Shown: positions 21,832 through 31,798 of the stretch, one piece after another
How positions within the stretch are numbered: position 1 is the first letter of the stretch
How the letters are laid out: the number at the start of each line of letters is the position of its first letter
DNA from: Thermomucor indicae-seudaticae
Lineage: Eukaryota > Mucoromycota > Mucoromycetes > Mucorales > Lichtheimiaceae
Direction of reading: 5' to 3'
Assembly (NCBI GenBank): GCA_000787465.1
Contig: JSYX01000294.1
Location: 1-42,598, forward strand
Length of the DNA: 42,598 nucleotides
The notes under the pieces: model-generated
The model's database searches: none
Told to the model about the DNA's origin: nothing
The model's input: the letters and a program-made list of their open reading frames with translations, nothing else
Position numbers and translations under genes: made by a program

Positions 21832-23188
21832 ATGATCTCAAACGTACTAGCCGTAGCTTCCTTTGACGAAATTCTGGACGACCTGTCAAGGTTAGCGAGT
21901 GCCTCCATGCACATTCTACCTCTTGGCTGGCTGTCTAATGCGCAGGGCTACAACTACTACGGGGTGCTTCAGTCGCTTCATTGTCAACGTACCTGAACAA
22001 GAACTCAAATCCCTCGAACGCATCTGCTTCCAAGTGGAGCAAGCTCATTGGTTCTATGAAGACTTCGTCCGATTATTGCAACCTAATCTTCCGTCATTTC
22101 ATCTCAAGACCTTTTCTGAGCAAAATATCCTTTTTTACAGCCGAGAAAAGTCGTTGGTCGCAGGCTGCATTGGTCTATCTATCTATCCTTAACCTTTATC
22201 TCGTTCTTTTTACTTTTCAAGCATTGTCCTTTATTGAAGCAGTGGGCTAATGAACACGAACGAACGTACGCTGACTTTTTACAGTACCGATTCCGAATCC
22301 CAGTATGTGGTGCCATCTTGCTGAATGGAACCCTCGACAAGTGTGTACTCGTAAAAGGATGGAGCCAAAAGTCTGGTTGGAGCTTTCCAAAAGGAAAAAT
22401 AAACCAGGACGAAGAGTTTGATCATTGTGCAATACGAGAGGTAAAGTGGAGAGAAGAGTAGCTCTTTTTATATGAGAGGTTGTAATTCATAAGATGATGA
22501 TTAGGTTATGGAAGAAACAGGATACGATATCACGCCACTAATTACAGATGCATACATTGAAATAACCATGCGAGAGCAATCCATTCGTCTGTACATCATT
22601 GTCGGTGTGCCAGAGGATACCCAATTTAAGCCGCAAACACGGAAAGAAATTAGCGTAAGTGCAAGCAACTTACAGTCGCACCAAGAGCTTAACGTTCTAA
22701 AATACTTGCATGGAAGGATATACAATGGTTCAAGCTGGATGAGCTCCCTGGTTATAAATCAGGACAAAAACTGCCAGGTCGATTTTACATGGTTCTTCCG
22801 TTTGTCAGGTTTGCGTCGTTCTCCCATTTTAGACGTTGAGCAATATTGTTCTGACTGTGGTCGGCGATGTAGTAAACTCAAACAGTATTTACCGACGCTC
22901 AGAAAGGAAACGCAGCCACGAAAGAATGAACATAGCCGGAATAAGTCTTCGGCAAAGGCCAAGTCCAATGGTCGCAATCATCAGAAACCATCCAATAGTA
23001 GTGGTATGAAGCAGCAAACCGCGGAAAAACCAGCGAAAACATCAACAGCTGTTCCACCTCCATCCCCGCCTCAGGACTGTTCGGAAGTTTTGAAATCACT
23101 TCTTGGTATTCCAGTGTCAGGTCAAAGCGAAACAAGTACGCCTGCCTTAGCGAAGAAAGATATGAAATCTGCTATACCGCTTACTTGA
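21832..23188 (+). CDS. DCP2: mRNA-decapping enzyme subunit Dcp2 (Nudix hydrolase)
   Basis: Removes the m7G cap in 5'-3' mRNA decay with Dcp1 in P-bodies. Exons: 21832-21890, 21973-22124, 22214-22440, 22505-22654, 22717-22808, 22873-23188, giving 331 aa. The Dcp1-binding regulatory domain has ILDDLSSRFIVNVP and ERICFQVEQAHWFYEDFVR. The catalytic domain has the full Nudix box (about 131-153), from GKINQDEEFDH to REVMEETGYD, with the catalytic Glu residues present. The C-terminus has a leucine-rich helical motif (EVLKSLLGIP) of the sort that binds Edc3. The second intron is AT-AC; only its removal gives the conserved FSE-x-x-F-K-H-C-P-L-L-K-Q-W. The protein is short compared with Dcp2 forms that have long disordered tails. 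Confidence 0.96.
22125..22213 (+). other. U12-type AT-AC intron in DCP2
   Basis: The donor is ATATCCTTTT (22125-22134), the U12 AT-AC consensus. TCCTTAAC at 22186-22193 matches the U12 branch site. The intron ends TTTTAC at 22213, about 21 nt past the branch A. Splicing A/TT restores the conserved Dcp2 sequence in frame. No GT-AG or GC-AG choice in this stretch does so. Confidence 0.9.
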
Positions 23189-23376
23189 TAGCAGTATGCA
23201 ATAAGCGCTGGAATGGATTTGTTTTAATTCAATTGGCTTTGCAAAAGAAATGCAGCGCTTAAACTCGTGTCTGTCGTCGTTGTTTTCTTTCATGATTTGT
23301 AATTCATGACGCGCATATTGACATTGACTTGAATATTGCGGTTCGCAGAATACGGAGACTTCATCCATTACTTCGC

Positions 23377-26202
23377 ATGACTGATATCAATTCGTTTTCA
23401 CATGGTGTCCAAATTTGGGTTGAAGATCCGAAAGCCTTTGTCTGCGTGAAACGACAATCGTTTGTCTCACGACGAACAACGCACAACAGTAACCATCATT
23501 CAGAACAATCGACACGTAAAGACGAAAGCAGCAAGTTTCGGCGAACGAACAGCGGATGAGGGACTAGCATCGTCATCGTCCGCCGGAGAAGATCTGACCG
23601 CCGAAATCATTCGACGTAAACGCGCACAGACAGAGAAACGACGATTGAAAGGAAAAACTGAGCTTGCGAAGATTAATACGACCCAACTCTCTACCATGAA
23701 GACAACAGAAGTGGTGGCACCTTGTTATTCGACTGCGGCCCGTTTAGAAGGCACATTGTGGCTAGCGTCGTTTATTTGGGCTCTTTACCAGTTCCAGAGC
23801 AAAGACACCATGATAATAGATCCTAGTATAATATGGAGTATGCTTTCCTTTTTTCCGAGTAATCGTTAAAACGCTATAGACTAAAGAATATATAACAGCC
23901 TGGACTGGACTGTTGGCGGGTACGTTTATCCTGGTTCATGCGTTTCCTCGGTTATGTCCAGGCTCCATATCATACCAAACTACCGGCGAGAACAAAGGAT
24001 GCTGCTCCTCGGACGATCTGGTAGCTGACTCGGAACTGACACCTTCGCCGAGATTTTCAGCAACCACCAACAACGATAATAATAAAGCCCGTACGAAAGC
24101 GACCTTTGGAAATCGACTGGGTATATTTGGGGCAGGCAAAAGTTCCTTTAGGTAAAGGGGGGCTCTGTTTCAGTAGCGTGATTTACAATTAAAATTCGAT
24201 TTATTCGGATAGAGCGAATGCGGATGACGGCGTCCTATGCGCCGTTTCATTAATGCCCATGGTTGCCATGGCTAAGCTAATAGACAGCGACGTACGTTCT
24301 GGTAAGAATACACTCTTTGAAAGGGCGTTTGACTTTTGTTTTTCTGACGTTAAACAGAATGGATGCAAGCAAGGTTGGAACTTGTGTTCTTGATGACATT
24401 GATATTCCTCGGCTTACTGCTTCTGAATCGCGCACTGTCTCCAATGAAGCGTACCATCCGGAGGCGAGGATTTTTTGCCTTGAGCATAACCGTTTCGACT
24501 GTGCTTGACTATCTTGTCACACGATTGTTGTCGCTGACACCTGTTCTTGGCGATACACCCGTCTTGATGATCATTGCGTCCACAGTTTTCTTCCAGTGGG
24601 TCCTTTATATCTGTGTCGTAGCGCTCAAGCGCTGCTTCACTTTGGGTGAAATGTGTGTTCTGGCCGAGTCTGTGACGCTTGTTGTTCACGGTGCACTCGA
24701 GTATATATTAGCGACAGTAAGTGGACTCTGTATGACGGCCATCAGACTCTGTTTCCTAAGAACCCGCCTTAAAAGATTTGTCCAACATACCTGCCAGACT
24801 ACTTGCAGCTTGATCAGATAGACCCAGTTTCGGTATTACTCCATGCCGTCATTGTAGGAATGCTTTTGATAGGAGCAGCTGGATATCCACTTTTTCGACG
24901 GTCGAGGCAATGGGCTCAAAAGCCCTATTGGCGGTCTTCCTCCTCCTCCTCCAGTAGCTATCTTCGTTCAGAGATTGAGCGGAACAAGGTTATTCTGGCG
25001 GCTGGCATATATGGATTAACGATAGGCATTATTTGTTTGGTTATCGAACCTGTATGCAAGACTATTTTAAAGCAAGACCCATTTATCTGGTAATTTTTTT
25101 ACAGAGTGGCGTCAATCTCATAGCACCGTGTTAAAGAGGATTTCGTTTCTGTAGGACATTATGCTTTGTATTTCTGTCCCCGTCTCGCATGATTCTTTGT
25201 GCATACTGGGGTTTTGCTATTGTTATTACGATTGTCATTTGGGTGCTTGTATTGGACTTTTCTACTATTACTGGTCCAGAACGAGGATTTACTGAGGGAA
25301 AAGTATTGACAAGCGCTCTTAACAAGAAACGGAAACTGTTCCATGCACTTGCCGTGTTTATGTTTGTACCTGGGGTCTTGTGCGATGTAAGTTCTCTGTG
25401 TCCCTCCCTTTTCCAAGCGAGTGGGTTATGTACAGTACCTTCTAACGGTTGATCTGAAAGCTGCCTTTTATGAAACTGGCCTTTGGCGTTGCGTTGGCTG
25501 CGTTTATTTATCTCGAATATCTGCGCTATTTCGCAGTTTGGCCTTATGGCAAGAGCATCCACGTCTTCTTAACAGAATTCATTGATCATCGGGATTCAGG
25601 CCCAGTTATTTTGAGCCATGTCTATCTTCTTTTAGGCTGCGCAGCTCCAGTATGGCTAGGAAGGTACATATTATTGCTTTTTGTTTGCACACACATGGAT
25701 CATGATTTAATCGATTTCTCTCTCTAGCACCCAGTTGCTTGCTACATTTTCAGGCATTATCGGGCTCGGTTTTGGAGACACGGTTGTGCGTACACAATCT
25801 TAAGCTGAAGAGTATACCGGTTACACTAAATGCTTGCACAGGCATCACTAATCGGGAAAAGATATGGTCGACAGCGCTGGCCGGACTCGAACAAGACGGT
25901 TGAAGGCACCTTGGGATTCGTAGCTGCGGTGCTAGCCAGTTCGATGGCTATTGTATATGTCACCTCGCTAATCGGTAAAGAAGCCAGTCTACCCCTTGTA
26001 ACTTTTTCGGGGCGAAATGCATGGATGTCATACGCAATGATCACATTGGCAACAGGTATGCCATAACGGACTGTTGCGCTATCCTATGGATTAAGGCTAA
26101 GCTTCATCTACAATAGGATTAATAGAAGCACTTTCGTCTCAAAACGACAACATTATAATTCCATTGTACTTGTATTGTCTAATTGCACTCCGTTTTGCAT
26201 GA
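23377..26202 (+). CDS. SEC59: Dolichol kinase (SEC59 family)
   Basis: CTP-dependent ER membrane enzyme that makes dolichyl phosphate for N-glycosylation, O-mannosylation and GPI anchors. Exons: 23377-23530, 23592-23837, 23899-24151, 24213-24301, 24358-24716, 24776-25089, 25155-25386, 25461-25663, 25728-25785, 25842-26055, 26117-26202, giving 735 aa. There are many hydrophobic helices. The C-terminal CTP-binding signature is intact: GLGFGDTVASLIGKRYGRQRW followed by KTVEGTLGF. Other family runs are GPVILSHVYLLLGC and FAVWPYG. The first exon is uncertain. Frame 1 from ATG 23377 must switch to the frame open from 23450. I used a GCAAGT donor at 23531 with an acceptor at 23591 (61 nt). A 58-nt GTGAAA intron (23446-23503), or an internal start at ATG 23696 (649 aa), also work. 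The kinase part is secure. Confidence 0.85.
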
Positions 26203-26271
26203 AACAACAACAAATTGCTGACTTTAAATGCACATCATCATGGAAATGAACTTGTTGGATCAGTCGCTTCC

Positions 26272-29200
26272 ATGCAACCTCATCGACACTTCAATGAACT
26301 TGATCATTGGAGGAATACTTCGCAGAGACTTAATACTTCCTCACCTTCTGATTCCGCACCGCCACCATTGTCGACCTTGGATATAAGTCAAGAGGAGCCG
26401 AGGGACCGGCAACATGACGGAGAGCCCTCGGCACCGCTGAATGAACAAACGGCCATGGAGGACAATGAAGCTCGTAACTCATCATCCGATCTCTTCCCCA
26501 TCGAAAGCTCTCGGGGATGGTTAGAATATGCACCCGTCGAAATTGCACCTACTGCGTCCAAATCCTTGGATCGGAACCGGGCTTCCGAACGAGGAGGAGA
26601 CGACATGTCAACAAATTTCGGGAGCCGAGTACAGCACATGCATAGTGAACTACCCACTACGAGCGATTCGCAAAAAGGTGCTTACTGCTTTTTGCACTCA
26701 TTGCAGCTTCCGTACTAAGATAAAGTGGGGAAATAATATCCTGCATTAACACGAATTACGTTGTAGCCAAAGATATGCTTTGCGCAGTTTCCGACGAGGA
26801 TATTCTAAAGCTTACGCAAATGGCATCCCAGCTTCCTAGTAAAACTGGAGAGCCACGTACGCATCCCCATTATCAACAGCAGCAGCGTCAGTCAGGTAAG
26901 ACATAATGAACTGATGGACGGGATTGCGGTGTGAAAAATTGAAAGGGCCCTTTGTCAGTACATAGTCGTAAACATCATGCCGAAAATCACACTAGCCGGC
27001 TTGATCATGCTTCCGATGAGCAAACACGTTCACGGTTAAATTTGGTATCGAAATCCTCTGTGAGTACTGAAGATCTTGGGTCTGGGCAGCAAGGTCATGA
27101 ACATCAGGTTATTGCCGCACGACCATCTGTTAGCACTCCGCCACCATCCAAGAAGCAGCAGCAGCAGCATGCCAAAGAAGATCATAATAGACTGCATAGA
27201 GCAAGTCGAGGGAATGATTCTTCGAGGAAGCAAGAGCATCGTCTATCTTGGTATAAAAGTCTCATCAAGCGTGATAAAGGAAAAGGGAAATTGAAAGCAA
27301 CTGAGCTGGACCAAGACAACTTTAATGAAAGCGAACATGACGCTTTTCACGTTACGGATGTCTCTGGTATACGATCGAACCCATCGACTGTTGATGACGG
27401 ATCGCCAGGTTCATCTTCCATGATCCGGGGCAATAGCAACAGCAGCAGCACCAGCAGTGAAGCGAAGCGGTTTGCCTCAGCACACATGGTTCCAATGCAA
27501 ATCCAGTACAGCAACCAGTCGAGCGCAGCTAGTCCTGGCCATAATACCTCTGCCGAAAACACTACTGTTATTCTACCAGATCAAGTCGACGGACGCAGGC
27601 GCGCTTCACTCCGCCCAGCAGCAATCATCAAGGATAAGTTATTATCCAACCGCGCACACCGTCGAACCTCTTCTGCAGCCGTCCCATATCTAGGAGATAG
27701 CAATAATGACGGGTCAGGTCATGACACTATTGGACGTAAGACATCGTCGCCTATGCGCTTGTTTGGTTTCCGAAATAGACGGCATTCCTTTGATAGCGTA
27801 CGTTCTACAAAACCCAACAAATGTGCCTCTGCAGATCCGTTACATCCGAACAAGACTTCCGTACGCGAACATCAGGAAGTGGATGGGCCGGAGCTTTCGG
27901 AACTGGATCGTCTGCCCAGCGACCACAGGCACCCATTATCTGTACTTGGAAGAGACTCTCCGATCCCGTTCAGTGGACCAAATGACTATGCAAACGCTGG
28001 TAACATGGAGCATAGCGAACCGAGTGCTTTGGTTGAACCTTTAAAAGCGGTGAGTACGGTCAATGTGTTGTCACTGTTAGTACCACCCTCTACTGACAAC
28101 TCATGTTAGGAAACATTAAATGTTCCTGGCAGCTCGCACGCAATACGTCCCTCGTTTGACCTGTATTTTTCCCGATACGGCGAACGACTGCAAAGCAGTG
28201 ATATTGACGGCAACGGTTCAGAGCACATCTACCCCTCTGGCAGTGAAGAAGGTATAAAAAGCAGTCGGTCCAGTCTCAGTGGCCATAGCACCAAGCGCGC
28301 AGACAGAACAGCAACAGAGACAACGAAAAACGAACAAGAACTTGGCAACAAAACGCCATTCGCCGGAACGACTATGTTATTCGACTACGATACGCTACCC
28401 GACGAGGTTTTGTCGCTGTTAAGGGAATACGAGAAGCAAGGAAAAATGGAGATTGTGGAGAAACGTGTGGTACATTACTCAAGAGAGTCTCAGGATTCGG
28501 AAGACGAAGAGGACGAGGAAGAAGATGATGATGAAGATGCTTTGGATGTATCGAAACTCTTAACTACTGCTCAGCATCATTTTGTGCGTTCTGACAGCAA
28601 GCGTGGAGGCAGAGGGGTTGTGCGAAAAATTGGTATGAACCTTGAAAGTAACGTGCTTTGTACTTGCTGACATGTTACATTGGGCCCGTAGCGGTTGTAC
28701 ATGCGGACAAGGCAGATAAAGCCGAGTTTGTCAAGCTTGTACAGTTCGCTGATAACCATGCGATGGGAAATGGTAAGGATACTCACAGTATACAAAAGAG
28801 AAATACATCCTAAGTACGACCACAGGAACGTTAATTGATCTCCGTGTTTCCATGTTTGGCGAAAACGAAGAAAATTCTGGAGTTCTGTAAGTATTACTGC
28901 CTATGGCATAATTACATCTATTTGACTTTTCCCCTTCATAGCTGCCGAGATGAGACGCGCGAATTGCTAAAGTCTATAGATGACAAGATCAAAGCACTAC
29001 AGAAATTTACCCAGGATTCAAAGGTTGGTATGAAAAATTTGTACCGGAGACTTGGATGGCTGACACTGCGTAGCAATTCTTGGAGGACAATAAGGAAACT
29101 ATAGAATATCTGGCTCTTGATGACATAGATCGTCCAATAAGTGACACTTCACCGCGACCAACACCTGGTGGCAGCCGCCAGATATCATCCCGGAGCATCA

Positions 29201-30065
29201 TCAGCACAAAAGATACTGGAGATGGACTCCATAATCACACCGTTTCGAACTCGCGACGACCCACATTTTCGATCGGTACACCGCCGGGCTCTTCACCTTC
29301 TATTAGCTCAAATTCCTCGCAATTTTTTAAGCCCTTGTCATCAGGGCGCTATAGGTCGTCATCCGTTCAGCGTTCTGGCTCGCTCTTACTGGACCCTTAC
29401 CTCCCCTATAATACACTTAATCCTTACGATTACCGTCAAGAAGAAGTTGTCTTGGGCGTACACACGCTGCAAAATGAAACAGCCGAATTTACTAGGGCCC
29501 TTGAAGAAACAGAAAACTTAATACGAGACATCCAGGCTGACGTACAAGACACACGCCGACGAATGACGTTATACATTAAAGACATACCTGAAGAATATTA
29601 CTCTGCGGTAAATATTGCCATCATAATAGCGGCTGTGTTGGATCCTTCTTTTGCTTACTGTTTTGCTTTTAGTTAAAAAAGCTGGAAGTGGATATCGAGT
29701 CCATCTTAGCTAATCGTGCCAAGAACCCATGGCTCGATACAGGCTACACGCTATTATCCTATGTCCTCACAGGTATATAAACAACAATGACCAAGCTCAG
29801 TATCTTTTAGGCTATGTTTAACACGGCATTTGGTATAGTCTTCGCATTGTTGGTGTGGATCATCATCTGCTTTGTGAAATGGATTCGCACTATCGTCCTG
29901 TTTCCCAAAAGATTGTGGAGGACCTATTCAGAATATTTGGTTGAGCGCAATCAAGCTGTCAAAAAGGCCAGCCTCAAGTCCGTCAGTTCTAATGTGGATT
30001 TGCCGTCAGAAGGAACTTCACGCGCTTTCGAAAGACAGCGACAGACGTTGGTTCGACAGCGGTGA
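26272..30065 (+). CDS. Unrecognised Ser-rich protein with C-terminal transmembrane anchor
   Basis: I do not recognise the family. Exons: 26272-26677, 26767-26895, 26959-28049, 28110-28632, 28692-28772, 28826-28886, 28942-29023, 29074-29607, 29673-29762, 29811-30065, about 1083 aa. Residues 1-700 are disordered, Ser/His/Gln-rich, with basic patches (LIKRDKGKGK, MRLFGFRNRRHSF). A more ordered part follows: MLFDYDTLPDEVLSLLREYE, a run of acidic residues, and KADKAEFVKLVQFADNH. After another Ser-rich segment come a coiled coil (ETAEFTRALEETENLIRDIQ) and a helix (KKLEVDIESILANRAKNPW). One transmembrane span (FGIVFALLVWIIICFVKW) then leads to a basic tail. This suggests a membrane-anchored scaffold whose large N-terminus faces the cytosol or nucleoplasm. 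The last intron needs an unusual GTCCTC donor to stay in frame. Confidence 0.75.
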
Positions 30066-30247
30066 AGTACGCTCTTCCTTGTAAATAGTCTTTGTCATTT
30101 TACATACGCATATACTCGCGGCCATCGTTTGTACTGGATAATACCAATAACTGCATCTTTGCTGACGAACGTGATTTTTCCACAGTTGCTGGATGATTCT
30201 TCTAACCATGTTTATTAAATTCTACAAGTGTCTTAAGCGGTCTTTTC

Positions 30248-30665
30248 TTAGTCGAGTTTGATGCCTTTCTCCTTCAGAGACTGCTCAGCTTCTTTCATGG
30301 CCCAAGAGACGACACTAAGTTTTTGATCTCATTGATATTTGCCGTTGCATACCGTACATAATGCTCTCTCTTTTACCTGGTATCTGGTTTGTAATACAAG
30401 GCAACGGCCATCAAGAAGAAACCGCCTCCCATGCCCCAGTAGTAGATGTTCTCCCAGTCTTCCTTGACACGAACCTGAAGAGACGAACAGCAATTAGACA
30501 ATCTTTTTTGCGACGTTTCTCATGTTGCGCGATTACCTTTTCATTGAACAGGTATCCTCCAGGTTCGTTCCACTGTGGGGCACCGTGGCCACCACCACCA
30601 CCACCACGGCGCAGCATGGCAGGACGTGCGAGTCTCGCGGATCGTGAGAATGCTCTGGCCAGCAT
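30248..30665 (-). CDS. NADH:ubiquinone oxidoreductase ESSS/NDUFB11-type subunit
   Basis: Small accessory subunit of the mitochondrial complex I membrane arm. Exons: 30665-30537, 30474-30377, 30314-30248, giving 97 aa. The first 20 residues are a basic, Ser/Arg-rich import signal (MLARAFSRSARLARP). A Gly/His run (GGGGGGHG) precedes EPGGYLFNEK. One transmembrane helix (about WGMGGGFFLMAVALYY) leads into KPDTSVVSWAMKEAEQSLKEKG, which matches the fungal ESSS pattern KPDTS-x-x-x-WA-x-x-EA. Too short and too interrupted to be seen as one open frame. It is convergent with the gene at 26272-30065, 182 bp away. Confidence 0.8.
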
Positions 30666-31798
30666 TTGTTCGAGGATTGGGAATATTATTGCCAAAAACA
30701 AAGCGGCAGGGCGAAGTGAAGAGACGTCATGAGATTCATACTCCGCCGTTTTATTATGTTACCTGTTCTTTGTATTCTACAGTAGCAGCAAGTCGATGCC
30801 CCGCAATAAGTGAAAGTCGCATAAAGAAGAAGAAGCCTTGGCCATAGATACATTGGTTTTACCTTTCTACGCGGTACGTCGTGTAGCATTCTATCATTGC
30901 CGGCTCCTGTCAAAAGGTAAGCAGGTTTCGTCTGAACTGTTAGGCCAACGTTTATTGTTTCTCCTCCGATTCGTCTCTCTTTGGCGTGGGCGGTCCGTGT
31001 GCATAAATAGACACACAAATAAAGCCGCAGTTACTTGTTAATATAGTCTATTACAGCAGGGCATTTTATCCAATTACAGCGACATTCTAAGTCTTGTCGT
31101 GCGGATAATGATGTACTTTACTTATTCGTTCGCTTACGATGCTCCTTATTTGAAACTTTGGAGGGCGATATGTGTCCAGGATGCATCATTTACAACCGTG
31201 CGCCCGACTGCATTTATTCCTGAGTAACTGGTAGATCCTTCATAGCACAACGGACCTTTCGGAAGCAAATTGTGTTCCGAATTTCTTGGTGTGACAAAGA
31301 TTGGCTGTTCGTCTGTACAAGAAGACAAAACATTGTGAGCTAAAGGGAGACGTGGTTAAAGAAGAGTGCGGGTCATGACAAACGAGCGGGGCATGAGTGG
31401 GATGGGATGGGGGTATAATCGGACATAAGAACATCATCAGGTAGAGAGCCATTAGGAGCTTTGTTAACCAATGGCGCGCAGCCTTTGTGTACCTTTCCCC
31501 TTCTCGCTTTGTCTCCTCGCCAGCCCACGCGGAAGCCCCGCTTCTTTCTCTCTTTCTCTTCCATGACACTCTAACCTTTCTTTATTATTTTTACGTGTAC
31601 TCACATATACCCTACTTATACTCATTTTGCATATACTCCTTTTGCGCATCAACAGCATACTCGAGTTCTCTCTCATCTCAGTTTTGTTCGCGAAATCTCA
31701 TTTATAGGTAACAGGGCAACTCAGAAACTCTTTTCTGCTTTACTGAGGAATTAATTTGATTTATCTGCATATGTCTATTCAGCCCCTACCAGTATATC
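30666..31798. other. Divergent promoter region between ESSS subunit and the Kar9/GAS2-like gene
   Basis: 1.1 kb with no supported gene. The plus strand just before ATG 31799 is pyrimidine-rich (31490-31720), as expected for a long leader. A minus-strand frame at 31328-31146 follows a plausible acceptor but matches no family. Confidence 0.4.

Noticed and set aside
21891..22250. GT-AG alternatives for the second DCP2 intron (for example donor at 22157, acceptor at 22221)
   Set aside because: This gives an 11-residue insertion in the conserved FSE-x-x-F-x-x-CPLL segment, whereas the AT-AC intron matches the family exactly and has all U12 signals.
25880..25895. GGCCGGACTCGAAC looks like a tRNA T-arm read in reverse
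   Set aside because: It lies inside the conserved dolichol kinase coding sequence (RWPDSNK) and no acceptor stem or anticodon arm surrounds it.
31146..31569. Minus-strand frames upstream of the GAR gene
   Set aside because: The frames have weak composition, no family match and no consistent exon chain; they probably lie in the antisense of a long leader.
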